Part shown: piece by piece, positions 11,444 through 24,898 of the stretch | Layout of the letters: every line of letters begins with the position of its first letter | Position numbering within the stretch: position 1 is the first letter of the stretch | Source of the DNA: Xenorhabdus griffiniae | Lineage (GTDB): Bacteria; Pseudomonadota; Gammaproteobacteria; Enterobacterales; Enterobacteriaceae | Direction: 5' to 3' | Assembly (NCBI RefSeq): GCF_001028135.1 | Contig: NZ_LDNM01000030.1 | Location: forward strand, 1 to 64,000 | Length of the DNA: 64,000 nt | The notes under the pieces: generated by a model | The model's database searches: none | Seen by the model: only the letters and a program-made list of their open reading frames with translations | Told to the model about the DNA's origin: nothing | Position numbers and translations under genes: made by a program

Positions 11444-12448
11444 TTAAAGTAGTGCCTGAGTTTCTTCATACCCAAAACGAATATTCATGCACTGTACTGC
11501 TTGTGCCGCTGCCCCTTTCAACAAATTATCCTCAGCCCCTACGATGATCAGGTGTTGCCCCTGAACAGCAAAACCAATATCGCAGAATGGCAAACCAACA
11601 ACAGCTTTCAACGCGGGAACGCCTTTGCTATATAACCGCACCAACGGCTTATCATGATAGGCCTGTTGATAAGCTTCCCTGATTTGTGCTTCTGTCACAC
11701 CAGATTTCAATTTACAGGTAATTGTGGCAAGAATACCGCGTGAGAAATTGCCCAAATGGGGGGTGAAAATCACCTCTGCACCTAAATGGGCGGTGATTTC
11801 AGGTTGATGACGATGGTTAAAAATCCCATACGGTTGCAAACTCACTTCACAGAAACTATTGGTGATCGATGCTTTCCGGCCAGCACCACTGACACCACTG
11901 ATCGCATTGATAACAGGCCAATGTTCTGTATCTAATAAATTTTGTTCAAGCAACGGTTTCAAGGAAAGTTGGGAAACAGTAGGGTAACAACCAGGAACAG
12001 CAATCAATTGCGCTTGCCTGATTTTTTCTGCTTGCCATTCGGCTAATCCATATACCGCTTGCTCCAACCACAGCGTATTTTTATGTTCAAACCCGTAGTA
12101 TTTTTTATAGAACTGTGTATTTTGTACACGATAGGCTCCCGATAAATCAAACACGATACAACCTGCTGCCAGAAATATCGGGGCAATATCATGGCTGACT
12201 TCATGGGCTGTGGCGAGAAAGACCACATCAATCCCTTTTGCCGCTTCACTCACATCAGTCAGCGGCTGTAAGGACAAATCCACAATACCCTGATATTGTG
12301 GATGAAGTTCTGAAAAACATTTCCCTGCATCTAAACTTTGAGAAGAAACCATCAAGCCGGAGAGATGGACATAGGGATGACGTTGCAGATATGCTGCTAA
12401 CTCAGCTCCGGTATAACCACTGGCACCAACTATCAGCGTATTCAACAT
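11444..12448 (-). CDS. argC: N-acetyl-gamma-glutamyl-phosphate reductase
   Basis: NADPH-dependent reduction of acetylglutamyl phosphate to the semialdehyde. The product is 334 aa. N-terminal Rossmann motif [14 protein letters not shown] (about 8-21), catalytic cysteine in VPGCYPT (about 154) and the SGVSGAGRK motif (about 188-196). It is first in argCBGH and divergent from argE across the ARG-box operator. Confidence 0.96.
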   Translation of the reverse strand: MLNTLIVGASGYTGAELAAYLQRHPYVHLSGLMVSSQSLDAGKCFSELHPQYQGIVDLSLQPLTDVSEAAKGIDVVFLATAHEVSHDIAPIFLAAGCIVFDLSGAYRVQNTQFYKKYYGFEHKNTLWLEQAVYGLAEWQAEKIRQAQLIAVPGCYPTVSQLSLKPLLEQNLLDTEHWPVINAISGVSGAGRKASITNSFCEVSLQPYGIFNHRHQPEITAHLGAEVIFTPHLGNFSRGILATITCKLKSGVTEAQIREAYQQAYHDKPLVRLYSKGVPALKAVVGLPFCDIGFAVQGQHLIIVGAEDNLLKGAAAQAVQCMNIRFGYEETQALL

Positions 12449-12500
12449 GGGATTTATTCACCTTATAGTATTAACCCAATAATATTAATTCAATGACTTT

Positions 12501-12539
12501 ACTGAATTTATATGCAATAAATCTGCATTAATATTGATA
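12501..12539. promoter_or_regulatory. tandem ARG boxes (ArgR operator of argE/argCBGH)
   Basis: Two 18-bp ARG boxes, 12501-12518 and 12522-12539, are separated by exactly 3 bp, the spacing used by hexameric ArgR. Compared with the consensus WNTGAATWWWWATTCANW, the first box has one mismatch and the second has two. They sit in the divergent argE/argC gap, so one operator should control both directions, as in E. coli. Confidence 0.9.
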
Positions 12540-12564
12540 CTATTATGAGTAAGGGCTGTCAACA

Positions 12565-13722
12565 GTGAATCTTAAATTACCGTCTTTTATTAAATTATAT
12601 CATCAGCTCATTGCGGCACCTTCTATCAGTGCAACTGATGCTGAACTCGATCAAAGCAATGAAGTTGTTATCAATCTGCTGGCGGAATGGCTAAAAGAGA
12701 TCGGGTTTGCCATTGAAATTCAAGGCGTTCCTGAAACGCGAGGTAAATTCAATCTGCTGGCAACATTGGGCAGGGGTTCGGGAGGGTTGCTGCTATGTGG
12801 CCATACAGATACCGTTCCTTTTGATGCGGGCCGCTGGACACAAGATCCCTTCACACTGACCGAACGCGATGGCAAATTATATGGACTTGGGACGGCTGAC
12901 ATGAAAGGCTTTTTTGCCTTTATCGTTGATGCTCTGCGGGATATCGATGTCAGTAAACTCTCTCATCCCCTTTATATTCTGGCCACCGCTGACGAAGAAA
13001 CATCGATGGCAGGTGCACGTTACTTTGCTGCCAATGCCCATATTCGGCCTGATTTTGCCATCATTGGCGAACCCACATCATTACAGCCAATCCGCGCCCA
13101 TAAAGGGCATATAGCCCAGGCTATCCGCATTGAAGGAAAATCAGGACATTCCAGTGATCCAGCACGAGGTGTCAATGCCATTGATCTGATGCACGAATCC
13201 ATTACCCAGCTCATAAAACTACGCCACACCTTACAAGAACGCTATCACAATCCGGCATTCGTCATCCCTTACCCAACCATGAATTTCGGCCATGTTCATG
13301 GCGGTGATGCTGCAAATCGTATTTGTGCCTGCTGCGAGCTGCATATGGATATCCGCCCGCTTCCCGGATTGACTTTGCAGGATTTAAACGGATTGCTGAA
13401 TGAGGCACTGGAACCCGTAAAACAACGCTGGCCCGGTCGCCTGAACGTAACGGAACTCCATCCCCCGATTCCGGGTTATGAATGCCCAACAGACCATAAA
13501 TTGGTGGGTGTAATTGAAAAACTGCTGGGAACCAAAGCAGATACCGTCAATTACTGTACGGAAGCGCCTTTTATTCAGGCATTATGCCCAACATTGGTTT
13601 TAGGACCGGGATCAATTGAACAAGCGCACCAGCCTGATGAATTTTTAGATATGGCATTTATTGAGCCAACAAGAACGCTACTTTCACAACTTGTGACGCA
13701 TTTTTGCTTGAATGCGGGTTGA
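12565..13722 (+). CDS. argE: acetylornithine deacetylase
   Basis: Hydrolyses N-acetylornithine to ornithine, completing the linear (non-recycling) ornithine pathway. The product is 385 aa. M20 metallopeptidase fold: zinc ligands in [11 protein letters not shown] (about 76-86) and GLGTADMKG (about 107-115), the catalytic DEE near 143-145, and a dimerisation insert with [20 protein letters not shown] (about 178-197). The start is a GTG at 12565 with AAGGG about 10 nt upstream. It is divergent from argCBGH. Confidence 0.95.
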   Translation: MNLKLPSFIKLYHQLIAAPSISATDAELDQSNEVVINLLAEWLKEIGFAIEIQGVPETRGKFNLLATLGRGSGGLLLCGHTDTVPFDAGRWTQDPFTLTERDGKLYGLGTADMKGFFAFIVDALRDIDVSKLSHPLYILATADEETSMAGARYFAANAHIRPDFAIIGEPTSLQPIRAHKGHIAQAIRIEGKSGHSSDPARGVNAIDLMHESITQLIKLRHTLQERYHNPAFVIPYPTMNFGHVHGGDAANRICACCELHMDIRPLPGLTLQDLNGLLNEALEPVKQRWPGRLNVTELHPPIPGYECPTDHKLVGVIEKLLGTKADTVNYCTEAPFIQALCPTLVLGPGSIEQAHQPDEFLDMAFIEPTRTLLSQLVTHFCLNAG

Positions 13723-13737
13723 TTTTCACTGCCTATC

Positions 13738-13762
13738 ACCCCGATGAGTACATCGGGGTTTC
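13738..13762 (+). terminator. hairpin after argE
   Basis: ACCCCGATG / CATCGGGGT with a 4-nt loop, followed by TTC. The stem is strong but the T tract is short, so termination may be partial. Confidence 0.65.
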
Positions 13763-13869
13763 ATACCACCTCCCCAACATGAATTTCTTTCCTGATCGCT
13801 TTGAATATTCCTCACTGGAAATAAGCTATTTCCCGATTGACTAAAAATCCCGCTTCGCCCATCCTATTT

Positions 13870-14824
<955 letters not shown>

Positions 14825-14830
14825 AACCCA

Positions 14831-14860
14831 AAAAGCCGAACAGTTTCCTTATTCGGCTTC
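14831..14860 (-). terminator. ppc terminator (also downstream of metF)
   Basis: On the minus strand, AAGCCGAA / TTCGGCTT is followed by TTTT and then a T-rich tail, which fits termination of ppc. On the plus strand the same stem lacks a good T run. Confidence 0.75.
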
Positions 14861-14881
14861 TATGATTAAAAAATATGTAAA

Positions 14882-17518
14882 CTATCCTGTATTACGCATG
14901 CCTGCCGCAACGCCGGCAATCGTCACCATCAGCGCCTGTTCAAGATGCGGATCAGGATTTTCCTGCTGACGGGAGCGCTGTAATAATTCGGCCTGGAGTA
15001 CGTTCAACGGATCGGTATACACGTTACGCAAAGCAATAGATTCGGCGATCCACGGCAAATCCGCCATCAATTGCTCATCCTGTGCAATGGTCAATACCGT
15101 TTCGATATCCTCTGCAAGTTGGTTACGCAATTTGACCCCTAATGACCACAGTTTCGGTTCGACCAAACGCTGATCGTAATATTCCGCTAACCACAAATCT
15201 GCTTTGGCAAATACCATCTCCAACATGGCAATACGCGTATTGAAAAATGGCCAGGCGCGACACATCTCCGTTAAAACGGACAAATTACCAGCATCGATCA
15301 CCCGTTGCAGCGCTGCACCCGCGCCTAACCATGCCGGCAACATCAAGCGGTTTTGCGTCCAGGCAAATATCCACGGGATTGCTCGCAAACTTTCAACGCC
15401 TCCTGTCGGGCGTCGTTTAGCCGGCCGCGAACCCAAAGGCAGTTTTGCCAACTCTTGTTCCGGTGTTGCTGCCCGGAAATAAGGCACAAATTCCGGTTGC
15501 TCACGGACATAATCACGATACATGTCACAGGAAACATCGGAGAGCGTATCCATAATCTGCTGCCATTCCGGTTTCGGCTCTGGTGGCGGCAATAAGTTGG
15601 CTTCTAGAATTGCACTGGCATATAAGGCCAGACTGCTGATCGTTACCTGCGGCAAACCAAACTTAAAGCGGATCATTTCTCCCTGCTCGGTGACACGCAA
15701 TCCCCCTTTCAGACTGCCCGGTGGCTGAGAGAGCAAAGCTGAATGTGCTGGCGCACCACCACGACCAATCGTGCCGCCGCGTCCGTGGAACAAGGTTAAT
15801 GTTACACCTTCTTGTTCACACAATTTGATCAACGCATCCTGTGCCCGGTATTGTGCCCAAGATGCCGCCATCACCCCTGCATCTTTGGCTGAATCGGAGT
15901 AACCGATCATCACCATCTGCTTATCCTGAATCAGATCGCGATACCACTTAACGCCCAATAGTTGCCGGATAACACCTTCTGCATTGTTCAGGTCATCAAG
16001 GGTTTCGAACAAGGGCGCGACAGGCAGTGACAATGGGCATCCCGCTTCTTTCAACAACAATTTTACCGCCAAGACATCAGAAGGGACTTTCGCCATAGAA
16101 ATAACATAAGCCGCAATCGAATCTTGGGGTGATTCAGCAATCACCTTGCAGGTAGCGAAAACTTCTTGCGTTTCTGCGCTTGGCTGCCAATCACGCGGGG
16201 TCAGAGGGCGTTTTGATTGCAACTCGCGTAACAGGAACGCCTGTTTTTCGGTTTCAGGCCAGCTCGCATAATCACCCATTGCCAGATATTGCGTCAGTTC
16301 AGCAATCGCATCGGTATGGCGGGTACTTTCCTGGCGGATATCAATACGCACCAAAGACAGACCAAAGCAACGGATGCGACGCAAGGTATCCAGCAATTGC
16401 CCGTTGGCGATAATTTCCATATCGCAATCCTTCAGGGATTGATAGCAGGCATATAGCGGTTGCCATAACTGTTCGTTATGCAGGAGTAGATCCGCAGGTG
16501 GCAGAACTTGCTCGCCTTTCAGGCGTTTTTCCAGATAAGCCAGTGTGTTATTTAATTGCGTGCGCAATTGTTTGGCAATTTCACGGTAAGGCTCTAAAAC
16601 CTGCTCACCTCCCGCCATTTGACGCAGTTCAGGTGTACATTCCGACATGGAGAGTTCAGAGACTAAAACCTGAATATCTTTCAGGAACAGATCGGCGGCT
16701 TTCCAACGGCTCAACAGTAAAACATGACGGGTAATTTCAGCGGTAACGTTAGGATTACCATCGCGATCCCCCCCCATCCAGGAAGTGAAACGTATTGGCA
16801 CGGCTTCCACTGGCAAGCTATGACCAATGGATCCTTCCAGTTGTTCATTGAATTCACGCAGGAAGGCCGGCACACCTTCCCATAAGCTGTTTTCAACCAC
16901 AGCAAAGCCCCATTTTGCTTCATCAATTGGGGTGGGACGGTTCTTACGGATCTCATCAGTATGCCATGATTGGGCAATCAGCTGCCGCAATCGGCGCATG
17001 ATGTTATTGCGTTCATAATCGGCCAAATCGTCATGATCAAGCTGTGCCAGACAGCCATTAACTTCAACCAACTTATGAATCAGAGTACGGCGGGCAATTT
17101 CTGTCGGATGAGCGGTCAGAACTAATTCAATTGCCAGTTCATTGACTGCCTTAATCAAATCGTCATTGCTGAATTGTTTGTCTTTGAGCCGGTTGAACAG
17201 CGCGGCCAGCGCGACCGGATTACTTGCCGCTTCGCCGTGTGGAGAAATACTGTGATATTGTTCGGCAACGTTAGTCAGATTTAAAAACTGGTTAAACGCA
17301 CGGGCAACAGGCAATAATTCATCATTGGATAAATTTTCCAGCGTTGATAAAAGCTGCTGACGGTGAGCCTCATTACCTGCACGGGATGATTTAGATAACT
17401 TCCTGATCGTTTCAACTTTATCAAGAATATCTTCTCCTAAAGCTTCCTTAATTGTATCGCCCAGCAACTTACCGAGCATACTGACATTACTTCGCATTGC
17501 GGAATATTGTTGATTCAT
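14882..17518 (-). CDS. ppc: phosphoenolpyruvate carboxylase
   Basis: Anaplerotic carboxylation of PEP to oxaloacetate. The product is 878 aa, close to the E. coli length. The conserved VLTAHPTE (about 133-140, catalytic His) and the second signature [14 protein letters not shown] (about 535-548) are present, as is the glycine-rich [12 protein letters not shown] loop (about 574-585). It ends in NTG, the C-terminal residues of the family. It is monocistronic as far as can be seen, with a 214-bp gap to upstream metL. Confidence 0.97.
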   Translation of the reverse strand: MNQQYSAMRSNVSMLGKLLGDTIKEALGEDILDKVETIRKLSKSSRAGNEAHRQQLLSTLENLSNDELLPVARAFNQFLNLTNVAEQYHSISPHGEAASNPVALAALFNRLKDKQFSNDDLIKAVNELAIELVLTAHPTEIARRTLIHKLVEVNGCLAQLDHDDLADYERNNIMRRLRQLIAQSWHTDEIRKNRPTPIDEAKWGFAVVENSLWEGVPAFLREFNEQLEGSIGHSLPVEAVPIRFTSWMGGDRDGNPNVTAEITRHVLLLSRWKAADLFLKDIQVLVSELSMSECTPELRQMAGGEQVLEPYREIAKQLRTQLNNTLAYLEKRLKGEQVLPPADLLLHNEQLWQPLYACYQSLKDCDMEIIANGQLLDTLRRIRCFGLSLVRIDIRQESTRHTDAIAELTQYLAMGDYASWPETEKQAFLLRELQSKRPLTPRDWQPSAETQEVFATCKVIAESPQDSIAAYVISMAKVPSDVLAVKLLLKEAGCPLSLPVAPLFETLDDLNNAEGVIRQLLGVKWYRDLIQDKQMVMIGYSDSAKDAGVMAASWAQYRAQDALIKLCEQEGVTLTLFHGRGGTIGRGGAPAHSALLSQPPGSLKGGLRVTEQGEMIRFKFGLPQVTISSLALYASAILEANLLPPPEPKPEWQQIMDTLSDVSCDMYRDYVREQPEFVPYFRAATPEQELAKLPLGSRPAKRRPTGGVESLRAIPWIFAWTQNRLMLPAWLGAGAALQRVIDAGNLSVLTEMCRAWPFFNTRIAMLEMVFAKADLWLAEYYDQRLVEPKLWSLGVKLRNQLAEDIETVLTIAQDEQLMADLPWIAESIALRNVYTDPLNVLQAELLQRSRQQENPDPHLEQALMVTIAGVAAGMRNTG

Positions 17519-17732
17519 GTGGTTCCTGGCCTTGTGTTGCTGTATGTCACCTATTTCACCAATAAACTGGCTTAATCGGCATTTACCCTATTTTCTGTCC
17601 AAATATTTCATGTTTTTGCTATAGAGAGTGTTGTTCTGTTTATCTCTAGCATTCTATTCATATCAGAAAACAAACCACTTGGGCGAATTTTAAAGCCTGA
17701 TTGCTCAATATCTCTCCGACAGAGAAATTAGG

Positions 17733-20168
17733 TTACAGAAGTTGTGACAGACGATTTAAATCCGATTGGATTGCCCCCGCAGTAACATCTCGCCCCGCTC
17801 CTGGCCCACGGATCACTAACGGATTATCACGATACCAGCGGCTTTCTATCGCAAAGACATTATCTGCCGGCAGCAATGAAGCCAATGGATGATCGCTACG
17901 CACCGCTTCCACACCCACTTTCGCCTTACCACTGGCATCAAAACGTGCGACATACCGTAGTACCATGCCCATTTCCTGTGCCGCTTGCAACCGTTGCCGC
18001 ATTTGCTCATTAATGGCAGCACTGTTTTCAAAGAACTCTTCGATAGAACCGTTCCGAGCCTCTTTCGGTACTAAAGACTCAACACGCACATGATTAGGCT
18101 CTATCTCATAACCCGCTTCGCGTGCCAGAATAACCAGCTTACGCATCACATCCTGACCAGAAAGGTCAATACGCGGATCAGGTTCCGTCAACCCTTGTTG
18201 CCAGGCTTGTTCTACTAAATCACTGAAAGGCACAGAACCATCAAACTGCAAGAACAGCCAGGATAATGTGCCAGAAAAAACGCCACTGATGGACAAAATG
18301 GTATCACCGCTCTCCCGCAGATCCCTGACAGAGTGGTTAATCGGCAGCCCTGCCCCCACTGTGGCGTTGTATAACCAATGACGCCCCGTTTTTGTAAAGG
18401 CATCTCGGATCATACGATATGTATTGCTGTCGGAAGAACCGGCAACTTTGTTGGCACTGATAACGTGAAATCCATAGCTGGCAAAGTAGATATACTCTTT
18501 AGCCAGTTCTTCACTTGCCGTGACATCCAGTACAACCAAATCATCATAAGGATGTGCCCGTATCCATAAAAACAGGGCATCTTCTTCATGTTCAGTTGCT
18601 TCATCATCAAAAAAGGCCAACGCACGACTGGCATCAATGCCCTGATAATTCAGCAAACTCCGGCGACTATCGACGATCCCCGCCAGGATAAATTCAAATC
18701 CACTGCGAGCAGAAATGTTCTTCTGTTCACGGGCAAACAACTCCAGCCAACGAGAACCAATATTCCCTTTGCCAAACAGCACTAAACCGATACGTTTTTC
18801 TGCTCTGAACAGGCTTTGGTGCAATCCCTGAATCAAATGTGATGTCTGATTCGAACGCAGTACAGCAACCAGACTAATGTCATCTTCTGCATGCCAGATA
18901 AATTCAACGGGCTGATCTTTTAATTGTTGATAAAAACGATGGCTATGCAGTGGATTCTTGCATACCCCCGCCCCGACTAATGCCACCAGCGCTAAACCTT
19001 CACGCAAAGAAAGTTTGCCGGGCAAGGGGGCATCCTGCAAAACATCCAGGGCGCTATTCACAATCTCAGAGGTATAACAGAGTTGGATCAGGTTGCAATC
19101 TGCGTGCAGCCCTGTTGCCAATGGCCGGATTTGGGCGCGTTTCAACAAAGAATCAATGTCTTTATAGACTTGCTTGAAATCGTGGGCTGGAGAAACATGC
19201 AATTCAATCAGGCAAACATCATCATGGCTGGTGACAATTTTTGCCCCTGTCCCGGTTGCCAGCACCCGTTCAATCTGTGTGGAACCCTGTTCAGGTTGGT
19301 AACTGCAACGCAATTGCAGATCAATATCGCTGAGAGAAACTGGCTGCAATGTACGGGTATGGAGAACGGGTGCGGCTAAACGTGCCAGTTCACTGGCTTC
19401 ATCCAAACGCAGCAACGGCAACAGGCAGGCATCGTTGACTTTACGCGGATCGGCACTGTAAACCCCCGCCACATCACTCCAAATTGTGACTTTTTTGGCT
19501 CCCGCCAAAGCTCCAACTTGGGTAGCAGAATAGTCGCTGCCATTGCGTCCCAACAATACCGTCTCCCCCTTCTGATTACTGGAAATAAAACCGGTAACCA
19601 CTAAACGCTTATTGGCGTTTTGGATCAGTAATTGGCTCAGTAGCGGTTGAGATAAACTGACGTCAACTTGCGGTTGAGCAATGCGCTCTGCCCGCAGGAA
19701 CTGACGCGCATCCAGCCATGCACTGGGGATACCCTGATTTTCCAGCACCGCCGCCATTAAACGGGCAGACCAGATTTCCCCATGACCGACAACTTCGGCA
19801 TATGTGATATCGGTGACGGGTTTATCCAACAATACGCTCAATCTTTCCAGATCAGCGATAAAGGCTGCGTTCAGTTCTTCTGCAACGGTTTCGGGCAACA
19901 AGCCACGGATCAATTCTTGCTGGTAACGCCGCAAAGACTGCTGTATTTGATGGGCTGATATCCGGTCATTCTGACTCAATTTAAGCCAATCAATCAACTG
20001 GTTGGTCGTACTCCCCGCAGCCGATACCACCATCAAATCACCCGGCTGGCTGTAGTTCGCCATAATTTCAGCCACCCGCTGATAGCATTTCACATCAGCC
20101 AGGCTGCTGCCACCAAATTTATGTAACTGACGGCCAGATTCCGCCCCCGCTGTTGCCAGTATACTCAT
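17733..20168 (-). CDS. metL: bifunctional aspartate kinase II / homoserine dehydrogenase II
   Basis: Catalyses the first and third steps of the aspartate family pathway toward methionine. The product is 811 aa. The N-terminal kinase has HKFGGSSLAD (about 16-25) and LLGRNGSDYSATQVG (about 204-218); a linker regulatory region follows; the C-terminal dehydrogenase starts near 460 with LVLFGKGNIGSRWLELF and contains the SANKVAGS and LSGQDVMRKLVILAREAG motifs. It lies 9 bp after metB on the same strand, forming metBL under MetJ control. Confidence 0.96.
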   Translation of the reverse strand: MSILATAGAESGRQLHKFGGSSLADVKCYQRVAEIMANYSQPGDLMVVSAAGSTTNQLIDWLKLSQNDRISAHQIQQSLRRYQQELIRGLLPETVAEELNAAFIADLERLSVLLDKPVTDITYAEVVGHGEIWSARLMAAVLENQGIPSAWLDARQFLRAERIAQPQVDVSLSQPLLSQLLIQNANKRLVVTGFISSNQKGETVLLGRNGSDYSATQVGALAGAKKVTIWSDVAGVYSADPRKVNDACLLPLLRLDEASELARLAAPVLHTRTLQPVSLSDIDLQLRCSYQPEQGSTQIERVLATGTGAKIVTSHDDVCLIELHVSPAHDFKQVYKDIDSLLKRAQIRPLATGLHADCNLIQLCYTSEIVNSALDVLQDAPLPGKLSLREGLALVALVGAGVCKNPLHSHRFYQQLKDQPVEFIWHAEDDISLVAVLRSNQTSHLIQGLHQSLFRAEKRIGLVLFGKGNIGSRWLELFAREQKNISARSGFEFILAGIVDSRRSLLNYQGIDASRALAFFDDEATEHEEDALFLWIRAHPYDDLVVLDVTASEELAKEYIYFASYGFHVISANKVAGSSDSNTYRMIRDAFTKTGRHWLYNATVGAGLPINHSVRDLRESGDTILSISGVFSGTLSWLFLQFDGSVPFSDLVEQAWQQGLTEPDPRIDLSGQDVMRKLVILAREAGYEIEPNHVRVESLVPKEARNGSIEEFFENSAAINEQMRQRLQAAQEMGMVLRYVARFDASGKAKVGVEAVRSDHPLASLLPADNVFAIESRWYRDNPLVIRGPGAGRDVTAGAIQSDLNRLSQLL

Positions 20169-20177
20169 GATTAATGA

Positions 20178-21338
20178 TTACCTCGTTACCGCTGCCTGAA
20201 AGGCATTGTCCAGATCAGCAATTAAATCCTGACTATCTTCAATTCCTACAGAGACACGAAGAAGCAAATCCGTAATCCCTGCCTGATTCCTTGCTTCTGC
20301 CGACATTCCCGCGTGTGTCATGGTTGCAGTATGAGAAATCAACGATTCCACACCACCGAGAGATTCAGCCAAGGTAAATAATTTTAACGCAGATAAGAAA
20401 CGACGCATGGCCTGTTCATCACCCTCCAGTTCGAAACTGAGCATCGCCCCAAAACCTTGCTGTTGCTTAACAGCAATTTCATGCCCCGGATGGTTCTTCA
20501 ACGCAGGATAGAAGAGCCTTTTCACTTGGGGCTGCTGTTGCAAATAATCCACAATGGCAACAGCATTGTTTTGTTGGAGCAACACACGGGCAGATAATGT
20601 ACGAATGCCACGCAGTAGCAGATAGCTATCAAACGCCGCAGCCGTCACACCAATATTGTTCGCCCACCATGCCAACTCTTCCGCGATGGATGGCTCCTTA
20701 GCGATAATGGCGCCTGCGATCAGATCAGAGTGCCCATTCAAATATTTCGTGCAGGAATGCACCACTAAATCTGCCCCCAAATCCAACGGCTTTTGCAGTA
20801 CAGGACTTAAGAACGTGTTATCGACGACAGCCAATGCCCCAATTTCATGGGCCAATCCACAAATGTATTGAATATCTACGATCCGCAACAAAGGATTACT
20901 CGGTGTTTCAATGAGCACCAGTTTGGGCTTTTGGGCCAACGCCTGTTTCAATGCCTGTTCATCTGACTGATCAACAAAAATCACATTGTATGCACCACGT
21001 TTGCTCAGACTGTCAAACAACCGGTAACTCCCGCCATAACAATCATGGGGTGCCACCAATAAATCTCCCGGTTTCAGGAATACGGTACAGAGCAGATGAA
21101 TCGCTGACATGCCACTGCTGGTCATGACTGCGCCCGCTCCGCCTTCCAGCTCGGCCAAAACCTGTTGGACAACATCACGGCCAGGGTTGCCACGGCGTGA
21201 GTAATCATGCTCTCTGGGTTCATTGAAACCGGTAAAGTTGTATGTACTGGAAAGATAGATAGGCGGAACAACACAACCATATTGTTCATCAACATTTAAA
21301 CCACTGTGAACCGCAATTGTCGCTTGCTTACATCCCAT
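20178..21338 (-). CDS. metB: cystathionine gamma-synthase
   Basis: PLP enzyme joining O-succinylhomoserine and cysteine to cystathionine. The product is 386 aa. Cys/Met-metabolism fold: SRRGNPGRDVVQQVLAELEG (about 47-66), SSGMSAIH (about 74-81), and the PLP lysine in HSCTKYLNGHSD (about 198). First gene of metBL and divergent from metJ across a MET-box array. Confidence 0.95.
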   Translation of the reverse strand: MGCKQATIAVHSGLNVDEQYGCVVPPIYLSSTYNFTGFNEPREHDYSRRGNPGRDVVQQVLAELEGGAGAVMTSSGMSAIHLLCTVFLKPGDLLVAPHDCYGGSYRLFDSLSKRGAYNVIFVDQSDEQALKQALAQKPKLVLIETPSNPLLRIVDIQYICGLAHEIGALAVVDNTFLSPVLQKPLDLGADLVVHSCTKYLNGHSDLIAGAIIAKEPSIAEELAWWANNIGVTAAAFDSYLLLRGIRTLSARVLLQQNNAVAIVDYLQQQPQVKRLFYPALKNHPGHEIAVKQQQGFGAMLSFELEGDEQAMRRFLSALKLFTLAESLGGVESLISHTATMTHAGMSAEARNQAGITDLLLRVSVGIEDSQDLIADLDNAFQAAVTR

Positions 21339-21395
21339 AACCTTTCCCCATCGTCGTTATTATTAGCGTCCCGCAAGAATAACGACTGAAAAGAT

Positions 21396-21419
21396 GGACG
21401 TCAATACATCTAGACATCC
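21396..21419. promoter_or_regulatory. MET boxes in the metB/metJ divergent region
   Basis: Three contiguous 8-bp units, GGACGTCA, ATACATCT and AGACATCC, in the 292-bp gap between metB and metJ. They resemble the AGACGTCT repeats bound by MetJ and probably serve both metBL repression and metJ autoregulation. Confidence 0.8.
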
Positions 21420-21630
21420 AAATTATTTTGCGGTTTAATACCACAATTCTATGGCTGTCATTACACTTTATATGTCTTCTGGTTATATTTTATAAATTAG
21501 TGCAGGTGGGGCGATATAGTCGACAGGCTAATTATGTTAGACTACTGAATTATCGACATGAAAACAGATCAGGAATTCCTTCCAATTTCTGATCTCAATT
21601 ACTTGATTCAAAAATTATTTAAGGTATCTC

Positions 21631-21948
21631 ATGGCTGAGTGGAATGGTGAGTATGTCAGCCCTTATGCTGAACATGGCAAAAAAAGTGAACAGGTCAAAA
21701 AAATTACAGTTTCAATCCCGCTAAAGGTATTGAAAATCCTGACTGATGAGCGCACCCGCCGTCAGGTAAACAATTTGCGTCATGCAACAAACAGTGAATT
21801 GCTGTGTGAAGCTTTTCTCCATGCGTTCACCGGACAGCCTCTGCCTGACGATAACGATTTACGCAAAGAACGCCATGATGAAATCCCAGAAGCAGCGAAG
21901 GTCATGATGCGTGAGAAAGGCATTGATCCTGATACATGGGAATATTGA
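21631..21948 (+). CDS. metJ: methionine repressor MetJ
   Basis: Ribbon-helix-helix repressor of the methionine regulon that uses S-adenosylmethionine as corepressor. The product is 105 aa, the E. coli length. The DNA-binding strand [20 protein letters not shown] (about 23-42) and [20 protein letters not shown] are conserved. Divergent from metB, with MET boxes in the gap. It is followed by a strong terminator shared with rpmE. Confidence 0.97.
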   Translation: MAEWNGEYVSPYAEHGKKSEQVKKITVSIPLKVLKILTDERTRRQVNNLRHATNSELLCEAFLHAFTGQPLPDDNDLRKERHDEIPEAAKVMMREKGIDPDTWEY

Positions 21949-21962
21949 TAACAAAAAAAAAC

Positions 21963-21991
21963 GCCCGATGCAAAACATCGGGCATTTTTTT
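21963..21991. terminator. metJ/rpmE bidirectional terminator
   Basis: GCCCGATG / CATCGGGC with a 5-nt loop. A run of T follows on the plus strand and a long A run precedes it, so it works for both convergent genes. Confidence 0.9.
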
Positions 21992-22032
21992 GTTCTGACC
22001 CGCCTGTATTGATGACAGGCAGGAGAAAATCA

Positions 22033-22248
22033 TTACTTCTTAGCACCTGGAACGCTGAAACGTTTGTTAAAGCGATCAACACGACCACCAGTTGCAACAT
22101 CACGCTGCTTACCAGTGTAGAACGGGTGACATGCACCACAGACGTCCAGGTTCAGATCGTGAGCTACAGTAGAGTTGATTTTGATGACATTACCGCAAGA
22201 ACAATTTGCAGTAATTGCTTCGTATTTAGGATGGATACCTTGTTTCAT
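22033..22248 (-). CDS. rpmE: 50S ribosomal protein L31
   Basis: Zinc-type L31 of the large ribosomal subunit. The product is 71 aa from ATG 22248, preceded by AGAGG; the longer frame to 22308 has no family support. Zinc-binding cysteines in NCSCG (about 16-18) and VCGACH (about 37-40) mark the C+ form, which is expressed when zinc is sufficient. The rest ([20 protein letters not shown]) is nearly identical to E. coli. Convergent with metJ. Confidence 0.97.
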   Translation of the reverse strand: MKQGIHPKYEAITANCSCGNVIKINSTVAHDLNLDVCGACHPFYTGKQRDVATGGRVDRFNKRFSVPGAKK

Positions 22249-22461
22249 GGGAAACCTCTGTTCAGGCCGTGTCGCTATCCAGCCTTGTTTTGCTGCCAGA
22301 CACCACACGTCGTGTTGATAAAAAATATGTATCGGTAATTTCTATACCAAAGGCGGCGGATCATACAGAATATCTGTTTATTGCGCAATGAAATCTGCCG
22401 ATTTGCTATGATACCCTGATCGCCATATGTTCTTTTATACGTTCTTTCATCTGGTCATTAA

Positions 22462-24678
<2,217 letters not shown>

Positions 24679-24710
24679 TAATTATTTCTTTAATTTGCGA
24701 AGCACCTCTA

Positions 24711-24796
24711 AGAAATGATTCATATCACACTTTTTATGCAAACAAAGTAACAGATTGATCGGTTAATCAGCTTAAAATGAAATTATTAATATAATT
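24711..24796 (+). promoter_or_regulatory. candidate CRP site and -10 for cytR
   Basis: 24711-24732 matches 16 of 22 positions of the CRP consensus, with one perfect TCACA half-site and a weak partner. A TATAAT at 24791-24796 has no good -35, as in activator-dependent promoters. E. coli cytR is CRP-dependent. Placement is inferred. Confidence 0.45.
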
Positions 24797-24810
24797 GTAG
24801 AAAACAATGC

Positions 24811-24848
24811 GCCAGCACGCCCTTCTCAGGCAAGACTGGCGTTTTTTA
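24811..24848 (+). terminator. intrinsic terminator between priA and cytR
   Basis: CGCCAG / CTGGCG followed by six T. It terminates priA transcription, but lies downstream of the only visible cytR -10, so it could also sit inside the cytR leader. Confidence 0.75.
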
Positions 24849-24898
24849 ACAGCCGGATAGCAATCGTTTCGCCGCCTGTGGAGAGCGAGGAGTGGACT

